Shown one piece after another: positions 23,361 through 39,800 of a DNA stretch of 64,000 nucleotides; the first letter of the stretch is position 1, and the number at the start of each line of letters is the position of its first letter. Below the pieces are notes generated by a model that saw only the letters and a list, made by a program, of their open reading frames with translations, searched no databases and had not been told where the DNA came from. Source of the DNA: Paralvinella palmiformis (lineage: Eukaryota; Annelida; Polychaeta; Terebellida; Alvinellidae); assembly GCA_025642065.1 (NCBI GenBank), contig JAODUP010001153.1, positions 34,855 to 98,854 on the forward strand, given 5' to 3'. A program made the translations under genes and the position numbers.

Positions 23361-24446
23361 CAGGGTTGGGGGTAATCATAATTGATTGTAATCGGTTAGA
23401 TGATCTCAAGTAATTGTAATCGCCATTTATAGATGCAATGTAATCGTAATCAATTACATTGTAAATGTAATCGTAATCAGCAAATACTTTCACAATTACA
23501 CAAGGTGTTTGATTATTTACCATGTTAAATCACGCCATAGGTATGGTTTGGTATGTAAGGCTAAAGATAACAATATAACTGATTTACCCATTGTTGAAAT
23601 TTAGGGTTGAGACCCCCGGCGGACTGCTGTCATATTTATCCACATGATAATTTGTCATTTTATTGGTTCTATGAACACGAAAGGAAAATGTGTTGAAATA
23701 CTACTTGGCTATATGTCATATAGACAGGCATTTCAAATTAACTTGTGTTGTCTTCACACAGTTAAGTGCAAGCTAGTCACACAGCCAGCAACTGTGCATG
23801 GATTCGTTTTAACCCCAGCTGCAAACGATCTTGATTGACAGTCAGCCAATTAAATTAGCGCATACAATAGTGAACAAGGCTACATTTTGGCCCCTGATCG
23901 ACATACAGGGTGACAAAGGGGCGCATTAGACAGAGATGGTCGAAGTATGGAATTGGGAGGTGGCCTAGTTATGGAAGAAAAGTGCAATTTAAAGCATAGC
24001 AATAATTTGATGCATTTCGTTACTAAATATATATTTAAACAATTCCATTGACATTGTTTGTACTAATCTCAGTTATCTCTATAAATACCTGTGGATTCAT
24101 GGCAAATGCATTACTAGCACCTTTTCTCTATGGTGAATATTGATCTCAGAAATATTAAAACAAATTAACATCGTACAATGGCATCAAAGTCTCTTGTACA
24201 TTTTCAATACCACCAAAAAAGTGTGTCTGGTTCTTACAAAACAACATATAAACACTGTAGCATGTTTATATCTGTATTATACATGTAACCGATTAAATAC
24301 TGAAGAAGAATCACATTCGTATATGTGTTATATACATTGTAATCATGATCGTAATCATTATTACTTTATAATGTAATCATTATCGATTACATTCAGAATG
24401 GATGTAATGGTAATCATACCTTGGTGCTGTAATCACCACAACCCTG
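23361..24446. mobile_element. Non-autonomous hAT element with near-perfect 8-bp target duplication
   Basis: Begins CAGGGTTGGGGGTAATCA and ends in the inverted form ACAACCCTG. Flanks are ATAGACAT (23353-23360) and ATTGACAT (24447-24454), 7 of 8 matching. Both subterminal parts are dense in GTAATC/GATTAC. The open frames that cross it have no recognisable domain. Confidence 0.78.
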
Positions 24447-24454
24447 ATTGACAT

Positions 24455-27170
24455 TGGGGTGAATGAGATACCTTGTAGTGTGCCTCATAGTACTCGGCTT
24501 CTGTGTAACATCTGTTAAGTTCAGACCGAGTACTAATATTTTGAGTTGTGTGGATAGATCAAATGTTGCTTGTTGTCAGAAAAATGTAATATGCTTTTAC
24601 TTTCTGCTATTTCAAGTACCGGTACCTTTCAAATATCTGAATTACTGTTTTATCAAAGTGTCTAGCATTGAAAAACAAACCATTTTACTCCATATTTAAT
24701 TAAGTGTAATAATGTATACTCCACAAACTATAAGGTAATAGAGTTACAATGTCATTAAATCCACAAAAGTTACAAAACTACTTATTTGACTACTCTATGT
24801 TGCTGGTTCGAATCTCAGCGAGTGTTTCACATTTGACTTCGCCTCATTACCTTTGGAGGTCGCTCAGCCTATTTAGCCTGCCATGTGCACAAAAGCGGCC
24901 GTAAAACATCAATCATCATCTATGTTGCTGGTTGTCATAACAATATCATAACTAGTAATGCAAAAGTTTGGCACATTAAGATTATTTCATAATAAAGATT
25001 TTGTAGATTGAATCATCTAAATTGTGTGTTATTTATCATTGCTGTCTACTTGAATGTCAATCTGGGTGACAATATAGCATGATTCTAGCTGATTGGACAT
25101 AATTTGGGTTTCTGTGATGCTGTTAATCCAACTCAATAATGTTTAACCTGTTTTGCTTGAACTCATTCTACAGCTATACTGTATTGAAATGTGACCAGGT
25201 ATTTTTGTAATAGTAGTCAAATCACAACATCCAGCAGTGATCATCCTTTTTTCGTACACTTGGGGTAATATGCTACAAATTATCCCAGAAACCATTCATT
25301 ATCAAGGGAAAATTAATAACCAATAGTTGAAAACAAGTAATATGAGAACTCCCTTTTTAATTCAGTCTGTAATAATGTAATACCGAATTAACCACAGGTT
25401 TTGATTTCAAGAGGGCAAATCTAGTGTGTTTTTATTTGAAATAGTGAAATGTTGACAACTGAATCTGATGTGTACCAAAACTGGCTCATTTCTAGTAGTG
25501 TTGAAATATTTAACTTTGACAACACTGTCATTATTTGTATGGCACTGAATATCTAGCAGTATATACAGTATTGTATCTAGAAAAGAGTAATGTTTGATCT
25601 TGACAAAACAAATGCTGTCTATAGTATTTTGATGTAGATGATGGTAATGGTGTGTTGGATTTGCAGAAAATACTACAGCAAAATTAAGTGAATGTACACT
25701 AGTGTTTTAAGATCAAACAACACTGAAAACAGTTTTATAATTGTGTGGGGAGGTGTCAGCAGGTGTATTAAGTTCACATTTAAGCACCTAGCTGCAACAC
25801 AACAATATATTAACAAAATATTATAAGCTCAACATCAGACTTTATTATCAACTATGTTTAAACAATAGTCCAGAAATAAAAGGTTCTAAAGACAATGTTG
25901 ACTAGTCTGATGCACGAATGCTTGAAATAAAGAACCCCATAAATACCACGACACTACAGTACACAAAACAACTGGGTCCTGCTATAATTATAAACAGAAT
26001 TGATATCAATTACAGTTGTTTTGAATTTCATAATTTAGGTTGTTACAAAACATGTTAAACTCTAATTTTTAAATATAGTTAATCTGCTTTTATAAAGAAA
26101 TAACTGGAACAAAACATTAAAAATACAACTGACTCTGTTTGAACATACATAATAATAAATTGTGGTCGACTCATAATGATAACACAATTAACAGAAACAA
26201 GCATTAATTTACAATTGTGTTATACTGGTTACAGTAATGATACAGTTGTGAAGTGCAAATATAACCAACTTCAACCCTTGTATCTATGGCTTTGTAATCA
26301 AATCCAAACCACAACATCCCTATTTATACAAATCCCACCTTTTTACAGTGTATGAGTCTATGAGATGATGATTATTCCGTACAGTAGGAAATGAAGAACT
26401 CAGATATTGTGTATGTTACAGATACATCCTAATATATTAATACTAGGATGCCAATTGTGGCTCATCCAGACAGCTAATAATGGCCATATCACTTTGTCAG
26501 TGATAATGTAAGATGTGTTTGTCTAGAAATCAGTTTTACAAATGCCATTTATTTGGTGAATTTAAATGGACCATCAGTAATCTTTTTATGACAACAAACT
26601 GTTAATTAAAAATCCCTATGGGTACATTTTCAATTTTACCTTTTCCTATTTCAAAAACAAAATCCTCCAGCAATAGAAACAACCAGGTTTCTATATTTAA
26701 ATATTATACACTGGCTTGTAGATTTGAAGTGCATTATCTGAGAAATGGGTCATCTTTTTACCAGTTATGAATCGCAATGCCAGTACGAGTACTACCTTTT
26801 AGTCACATTTACATTCACTTCTGCCAGGCATACATAACAGTGTTAGGTGTTAATGTATGTTTCAAATAAATGACATTTACAGATGGTATTTCATTAACAT
26901 TTTACTATATACACAAAACAGGTGTTGGCTACAGTCTTACCTGGGTTCAAATGTGAGAAATCTGTCAACAACACTACATAAATAAGGTTTGGTTAACTCT
27001 AACCTTTGAAAGACAAGGTTCTATATACAGAACAGTGGTCAAGCAGTTACGCATTTTCATGAAGTCTTAGCAGCAATACACGAAACATGGTAAACAGTTA
27101 ACAGGATACAGTCATCTTTATTAGGTGACAAACTTTTGTTTTGATGTCCTTTTTTCAAAAGCAGATTTCT
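24455..27170. other. Intergenic, no gene seen
   Basis: AT-rich sequence between the hAT element and the YIPF4 3' end. The only recognisable item is the SINE at 24785-24925. Confidence 0.5.
24785..24925 (+). mobile_element. tRNA-derived SINE, family S2, copy 2
   Basis: B-box GGTTCGAATCTC at 24805-24816, then the S2 tail with GACTTCGCCTCATTACC, GGAGGTCGCTCAGCC and GCGGCCGTAAAACATC. Confidence 0.7.
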
Positions 27171-27176
27171 TTTATT
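27171..27176 (-). terminator. Poly(A) signal of YIPF4
   Basis: TTTATT on the plus strand is AATAAA on the minus strand, 50 bases past the YIPF4 stop codon. Confidence 0.6.
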
Positions 27177-27225
27177 CAAAGACAACAGCTGTTAATTACC
27201 ACAAACTTAATTCCTGACACAACCC

Positions 27226-32270
<5,045 letters not shown>

Positions 32271-32636
32271 TTTGGAATTAGCCAAAACTGATCATTTCGC
32301 TTTTACCTCTATCGATCATTTTTTGCGTGTTTGGGCGATTTTGTGGGAAATACAAATGAGCCTGGTCTATAAAAGAAATTGAGATTCGTTTTGTCAGATG
32401 TGTAACACCAAAGTATAATCTCTATTATGGATAAGGTATCAATGAAATCTGTAACGCTGTAGTATAGAAAATATAAAAGAGCAGTCGTAGTTTAGATCTA
32501 TTATAAAATATTACAAATATGTTATCTGACATGTTTATAATATTATACATATCTTAATCAGTAAATTAATGTACTGATTTGTATAAATTTATTCAGCACC
32601 ATAGACATCAATAGATATCTTGGCTTGATATTGATT

Positions 32637-33540
32637 TTACACGAAAGAGCCCAGCAGACAAACTCCAGAAAACCCTAAATGCAGTAGACAAAACAGCCAC
32701 CAGAGTGACCAGTTGGGCTTATTATACTTCTCCCCAACTAAGACCATAGGCATGACCTTCAACTCATCTAGACACAATCAGCTTAAAATTAAACTCGGCC
32801 CACAATATCTGGAAATGGTACACAATAATAAATATCTCAGGATCACTATAGACAGCTGACTCACATTTGCCCCACATACGCCAGAAACTAAATGTAAAAT
32901 AGACTCCAGATTCAACATGAACAAGGCCATCACAAATCTAAAGATCAGAATCAACACCAAGATGCTCATAACTCTATACTAGTCCTTGATATGGTCTGTT
33001 ATATTAAATACTGCTCCCGTCCTCCTACTGACCTTCGATTCAGCCATACAGTCCTTAGAAAGAACACAGGTAACCTAGCTGGTTCCACAAGGAAATTGGC
33101 ATACCACCAATCACACCTCCAAGGTCCAACAAACCGGCTCCATTCAGAATGCCATCTAGAAAAAAATGAGCCCAGAAGGAGCAGCAATAGCAGCCACCAC
33201 TAGAATTGCTAACTTCAGTGAAAGCAACACACCAACTATCAACATCTGCACCACTCCAAGCCCCAAGCAAACAACCACTGCCTGGGCATGTTTCCTTAAA
33301 GAAACAGACAAAGATATCAAACACAGAATCCCAAACCTCACCCCTATCATATTAGCTGAACTACATGAAGTCAAAGCTACAATGATCTGGATATCAATCG
33401 AGACAGTCTTTCCATGAACGAGTCATTATCTACTCAGACTCTATGGGAGAACTCACTATTATATCCACAGCTAATTTCCACACCTATCCTGAAATCATCA
33501 CAAATATCTTCATCACAACATCAACCCTCTGACAAGTGGT
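32637..33540 (+). mobile_element. I-clade non-LTR retroelement with RNase H, degenerate
   Basis: Plus-strand frames read AVDKTATRVTSWA, an interrupted LGPQYLEMVHNNKYLRITID (the thumb KYLGV-type motif), and AIQSLERTQV. Further on, NFSESNTPTINICTTPSPKQ, HRIPNLTPIILAELHEVKA and, after a frameshift, ESVIYSDSMG near 33420-33445. The last pieces are the RNase H catalytic segments (TPIILAELHAI and IYSDS) of I-superfamily elements. Many stops. It lies about 370 bp upstream of the YIPF4 start codon. Confidence 0.75.
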
Positions 33541-34372
33541 ACGAGCTGTGACCTTTTAAGTACCAGTAACTTCATGCCATAGATGGAGGACGGTATGAGG
33601 TAAAATCAATTTTGTTTCACTTATAAATAGGCCTGTACTTTTTTTGCCATTAAATGGAATAGAAATTGTTGTTTTACGGTATGCACATGGCAGGCTACAT
33701 GGATCAAATGACATCCAAGTATAATGAAAGATGACAGACTCTAGGGGAAAAGCTAGGCCAGCAAAAAAACTTCATTCCTAATGGGTCTGTCATCAACTGT
33801 GCTACCGGGGAGGCCAGAGATATGCCCTTGGTGCCACGAAAGCCACTTACCCCAAGTACATTCACTGCACAATGGGCTGTAAAGACTGAGCCAATTTGTA
33901 TGCTGGGCAAATCTGTTTATACTCAGATGATGACACACTGTAAATATACACAAACTAACTGATAACCCTCAAATACGTAAATCAGTGATTACAGCATTTT
34001 TGGTATTGAAAATAATTTATCATGGACCTATCAAAGAAGATGGTATACCACTTCTTCAATCAACAGTCCACCCTTCCAGAGTAAAAAGAGCACACCAGTA
34101 CATTTGACTAACTTTGGATTTTTTCTATAGTTGCATATCCAGAAACTTCTTTTTTGATAACACCATCTTTCCACATAAATGTTTTATATAGTGAGCCTTA
34201 TTCAGGAACATTTTGAATATTTAATATTAGCATTTTCCATAACTTTACCACTGTAATATTAACAAACAAACATCTTGTGATGTAAAACACGACAGCGAGT
34301 GCTCTCAGGAAATTTCACATCCCTTTACCATGCTCTGCAGGCCAATTTAATTTCAGCCATTCATAATATGGA
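33541..34372. other. Intergenic, nothing recognised
   Basis: No open frame with a recognisable domain and no clear repeat structure. Confidence 0.4.
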
Positions 34373-35822
34373 AATCACACTTGAAAGAAGTAATTACAGT
34401 TTCTCACGTTTGGTATATCTCAGACTCAGAAACATGCCCACAGACAAATAATACAAGTTCATTCTAAATAGTATCGCTGTTTTGTCACACATCTTGTGTT
34501 TATTATTTAGGATGGACAACTAGATTGGCAGGAATTTGAAGAACAGTTAGCTGCTGGAAAAAAGATAGAAGACTTACTTGGCTTAAGAGACTCCAGTAAA
34601 ATTTCCAGTGATGGTAATGATACAAAAGGTTTGAAAATTTGAGTTTTCTTTGAAAAATAGACTTTACACAGTAATTCATTTTTTTACTTTATTTAATTCT
34701 TATTATGAACTTTAAATACGTAACATAATTTTATAACAGTTCCCACTTTGTAAGTATAGTTTAGCATATGTATAATAAAAATGGGGACAGTGATATTCAA
34801 ATTTAATAACCTTAAAATGTAATTTAGGTAAGTTATCATGAATATTATCTAAATTAGAGGAAAAGGTATCAGTCCATTTTTAGATGCTTTAATACCTTGT
34901 TAAACTAAATGTAAAGGAATCTGCAAAAAACATTAAGTATCCAGTAGTTGATTAAGCAATGAGGTGGCCTGTTATGGCCCATTTTAAGAAACAACTTGAC
35001 AGTTTATTAGATGTATATTTGACTGCAGAAAAATTATTCACTCATCTTGGGAGTGCAAGAAAATCAATTTTCTTGGCCAAATCATTAACTCATCTAAACT
35101 AAGTTGGACATTTGTTATGCTATTTAAATCATTATAAATGTTATTAATTTTAAATAAATAACTTCTATTTCAGATGGCACTAAAGAGATGCCAATCTCAC
35201 AAAGTTCTACATACATTGACAATTTGACCATACCAGTAGCTGATGGCATCATGCCATTGAAGTTTGTGTATCATATATCAAACTATGCAAATATGGAAAA
35301 GCAGACTAGAAAAGAAGACAATTTCCTTTTAAGTTGGCCAATATTACCTCTGGAATGTGTACTTCCAGAATGTTCATCTGCAAAAGCTGAACAATTAATT
35401 CACAAAGAACTTGGTCTTAAAATAAAGGAGGGGAATAACTAAATACTCATCTTGTATTTTCAGACTTGCCATAAAGAATTAGTTTTTTGTATTAATCTAT
35501 TGTTTGTTTCAGTGTACAAAAATGTACAATAGGGTACACAGACCATAAAATATGATACATCATAACAGTGATACATCTGTAACCGTCAGATACTTATTGT
35601 TGGATTCTGACTATCATGCTAATTATTTTTAAATCATTTGGTAACTGCAGTTTTAAGTTTCTTAAATATATCTAGTTGTGCATCCTAAATAATAAACACA
35701 AGATGTGTGAGAAAACTTCAATAGTATTTAGAGTGAACTTGTATTATTTGTCTGTGGGCATGTTTCTGAGCCCGAAATATACCAAACGTGAGAAAATGTA
35801 ATAACTTCTTTCCAGTGTGATT
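34373..35822. mobile_element. 1.45-kb unit bounded by 150-bp inverted repeats, carrying two exons
   Basis: Positions 34373-34523 and 35672-35822 are inverted copies at about 85-90 percent identity by eye; both contain CTCACGTTTGGTATAT and the complement of CACAAGATGTGTGA. The inner edge of the left arm overlaps the first 13 bases of the EF-hand-like exon A. No transposase and no convincing target duplication were seen. It may be a Pack-type element that captured gene exons, or a local inverted duplication of an exon edge. Confidence 0.55.
34511..35442 (+). CDS. Two-exon fragment of an EF-hand-like protein C-terminus
   Basis: Exon A 34511-34613: an acceptor (TTTATTATTTAG) precedes GATGGACAACTAG, and the donor is GTAATG. 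Exon B 35174-35442 follows a strong acceptor (CTTCTATTTCAG). Phases agree and exon B ends at a TAA. Together they encode about 123 residues, starting DGQLDWQEFEEQLAAGKK, which fits the second half of an EF-hand calcium loop (D-G-x-L-x-x-x-E-F), then KIEDLLGLRD, and ending KAEQLIHKELGLKIKEGNN. I could not name the protein. The first half of the EF-hand would be on an earlier exon that I could not find. Open frames, matching phases and good splice sites suggest real exons, but they may be a captured or orphaned fragment. Confidence 0.5.
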
Positions 35823-36808
35823 ATTTTCTAGTATTTTATAAGCTACATTAGGACACCCATTAAATGTTTACAATCACTTATTTCATTGAATATGTGTCAT
35901 ATGTTAAAGTTTTATCCACAGAAATATAATGTTTGTAACTAATTGTAAAAACACACAGCAATAACATGAACAAACTGTATATTTATTACCAATTCACAAA
36001 GTAATATACAATGAGATGTACTCTGGAGCATTTATGTACAAACATCACTATCCCCTTTACTATAAATAACTATTAGACAGAAAAGCTATTCCAGTGGAGA
36101 AAGACCTAGGATCCAATCCTCAGACACTAAAATAACAAAATTGTATACTGTAATGAATAATTATTGAACGTGCTAATTTAATATTGGAACACTTCAGCTA
36201 TTTAAGTATCACTGACTTTTTATTTCATTTGTGCAACACATCATTAACATAACAGTCAACAGCTAACGAAGAGCACAATCCTTATGCTTATTGTATAAAC
36301 CATAAATAAATGCACTATCTATCATACTTTATTATTGTGATTGGATATTCTTACTAAAGTTTTTTAATCAGCTTTTATTGTTCTGATTATACAATGCTAT
36401 ATGTCAAAACACTGTAACAATTGCATATACAACTTAGTTATTAAAGAAGAATCCTAAACTTTAGTGCATATGAAATCCCACAATTTCCTGTGTCTGTGAG
36501 ATGTTTCAGCCGTTAGCCTGATCTGATTTCACTGGGGAGTAGCCTCGGGCCTAGATGTTCTAAGTAATACCAGCATCGAGCCCAAAGAAAGTATTCATTC
36601 ATTAACCCACTCTCTTGCAAGATGATTAAAAATAATGTTTTATTTTAATGAACTCTTCACAAGAAAAAGCACTGACATAAACAACTACACTCAGATTACC
36701 ACCAGTTTGTACCAACATTATGAAAAATGTTGATACATCAGAAAGGATTATGTTACAACAACAATCACTTGCAGGAACTTAACAATAAATACCTACATGG
36801 ATGCATGA
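35823..36808. other. Intergenic / SCFD1 3' flank
   Basis: No gene seen. A further minus-strand AATAAA lies near 36638-36643. Confidence 0.4.
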
Positions 36809-36814
36809 TTTATT
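36809..36814 (-). terminator. Candidate poly(A) signal of SCFD1
   Basis: Minus-strand AATAAA about 80 bases after the SCFD1 stop codon (36892-36894). Confidence 0.5.
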
Positions 36815-36891
36815 CACCATATACAATAATAACATTTGTTAGCTAAGAAGGATAAAAGTGACCAGTATATGTTCATCACCTCTCCAATCCA

Positions 36892-39800
36892 TTACATTTC
36901 TCGTCCTAATTTGGCTAACTGAAAAAAGAAACAATATATATATATAGATTTTGCCATAATATAAGTCACTATGTATGTAAATTATTTGAAAGTATTATTC
37001 AAAACCTTATTCTCAGCAGTACTATTCCAAAATAGTTATATCAGCAACAAGCAATAATGTTATGAACCTAATTCTAGCAAACAAAAGGAATGAAACTGCT
37101 AAATGAACAAAACTACTGCCAACCTGTTCACATCTGAAGCCTATTCCAACTGATTAATTTCATTCAATTAATTTCATTAATTCCAAACCTTGGTAATTTC
37201 AATTGATTATTTTAATATAACTGGATAAGAAAACAATTGTGTTATTTAAGATTACAGGTCAGTTATTGATGGTTCATGAAACATTACATCAAAGGTATAA
37301 ATAATGACAAATCATTATTGGAATTCTATCACCATTACAATATTTTGGGATTCCCATTCAAATATTTTTTAGTATATATTCAGTATATTTTGGCAAAAGA
37401 TCAATTATGTCAAGAATTTCTATTCACATTTTATCAATCTAATATTTATTTGGAATTCCAGAAGTCAAACTACCTAATAATCAATTGTTATTCAAAAATT
37501 AAACTTGCCCCAAGTCAGATCCATATTGAAAGAAGTAAATGCATCCAGATGAGTGCTATGAATCTCTAGAAAATGTAATTTGGAAAAAAACAGTTATTTA
37601 CCTGTTCTAAAAACTGCAATGAATTCAGCAGCTGACTGCATCCATATGTTATCTTCTTTGCACTGGGACCAATTGTCTTGCCCTGTCAAATAAATAACTA
37701 TTTATAAATAATATTCCCTTCATTAACATGGCAAGTTGTTTTAACATATACTGTATATACTTGTGTATAAGTCGATCTTGTATATAAGATAGGGTCAGTA
37801 CTGTGTAAATAAAAACGTCGGCCGTGACTGATGTGTGACGTTGCCAGTCCGACAATTGTCACTATAACATCGGTCTAAATGTCGGAGGACCATTCAACAA
37901 TCATCGATCCTTATCTTTCCATATTTTAGCACATACCCAGCTGTACAGAACATAAAATACACAGGAATTAATGGTACCGAGTCAGTTCATAATGTTTTCA
38001 TTGTATTTTGCACGGATTTGCAAGGACCAAAGTATATCGAGTGTGTTTTTTTTTATCTCATATTGATTTTTCATCACTCATGTGCAGAATTTGTTTAATT
38101 CGCTTCCCTATCTCTACATTTGTCCTGCGTTTCTGCATTATGTCCTATGTTAACAACATTAGCATGGGACATAATGTTAGACAGTTTCAAAAATATTCCT
38201 TAGCACTGTCACATGGCTTTTATACTGACTCATTTATAAGATGAGATGGGGAAAAATGCATTACTTCAAGGATTAAAACCTCATCTTATACACAAGTATA
38301 TATGATAAGACAATGTAGCAAGAAAACAATGCATTTGTGTAAACTTCATATTTATAACCAATATACAGTTCATTTAATTATAACTTACATAAGCATTGTA
38401 ATTATAATGGCAAAAGTTCTGTTTTAATTACAGAATATCCTAGCTAGTGTCTTATTGTTTCATCATGTCAATGATATTATTTGGTATAAATTTAACTATA
38501 TATTTAAAATGTGGAATAATCATGATTCAAAATTACTTATTTCTGAAACCCATCCCTATGCACAAACCTTCACGTAATCCACCAGATTCTGATACTCAAT
38601 ATAGTTGCCACCACCAACCATGAACACAAATGCCTAATAAAAAGATAATTAGTTTAAAACCTGCAAGTATTTAGGTTTAACCAATAGATAGTCCAAAGAT
38701 TATCAGATAAAATGGCATTTTTTAGTTCCAATAATTCTATTAAATAATTCATATCTTACCTCTTGGAATGGAGTTCTATTTCTTGGAATACTTAAAAATA
38801 CCAAAAAGAAAACATAAGAGATCTTTGTCTAATTAAGAAAAAAAAAAATAATCTGCTTAACACTATATTTCTGTAATTCACATTTTTTAATATTAAAGTC
38901 ATGAATTAACAGCTAATAAATGGCTACCTGTCAGATGCACGCAATAACTTTGGGTCAAAGTATCTGTAGTCATCTGTCTCCTGTGATGATTTCATTTCCA
39001 TCAAAGCATCTACAACCTTAGTCACTGGCAAGTTCTAAAGTAGATAGAACAAGGCAGTACTGGTGAGAAACATATACACACATAATAAGAGCTCTATAAC
39101 AATTTAGAACATGGCTGATTAGGCATATGTTGCTACTGAATAAGTATTACTTAGAGCCATCAAGGTTAAAGTTTGCCAAAAATTTAAAAGAAAAAAATAT
39201 TATTTCAACTTTGATTTTCTTCTAGAATGTGTCATTTTTGCTTACCTAACTATCATCTCAACTAATTATGTGCACAATTAGACACTTTTATAGAAAACAG
39301 GCCAAAAATTCTTACTAATATTTGCAAATGTTTAGTAATATTTATGGTTTTAAATTTATACATTTGATTAATTGTTACCAAACTTTATCTGAAGCAATCC
39401 TTGTCCAAAAATACCCTTTGTGAGATCAGAAAGGGTTACTACATGGTTCCTGATGTTCAACTATAAACATATGAACTAACAGAGGGCAAGAAAGCTGAAC
39501 CACTGAATGATGAATGAAACAATATTTTAGCATATATGACCTAAAGTCACCAAATATGGAGCAGAGTTGTTCCACTTTTTGCAGTCAAACAATCAAACTG
39601 GATTTCGGTCATACTAAAACTTACTCGTTTTTTGACAACCAGGTTCTTTACACCTTCCATAGCAAACTGTGATGCATGTGACATCAGTTTAGAAACCATG
39701 CTGAAACAAGTGTCAACATAATTACTGTCCATCAAGAGTTGAGCCAACACAGATTTTGTTGCTATTGTCACTGAGTGGAGTTATGCCTCGACAGTTATCA

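Noticed and set aside
23125..23523. 132-codon minus-strand open frame with DYDYI repeats
   Set aside because: It is the translation of the GTAATC motif array at the end of a hAT element.
32271..32285. Longer YIPF4 start five codons upstream
   Set aside because: That codon is TTG; the ATG at 32270 has a good context and an upstream in-frame stop.
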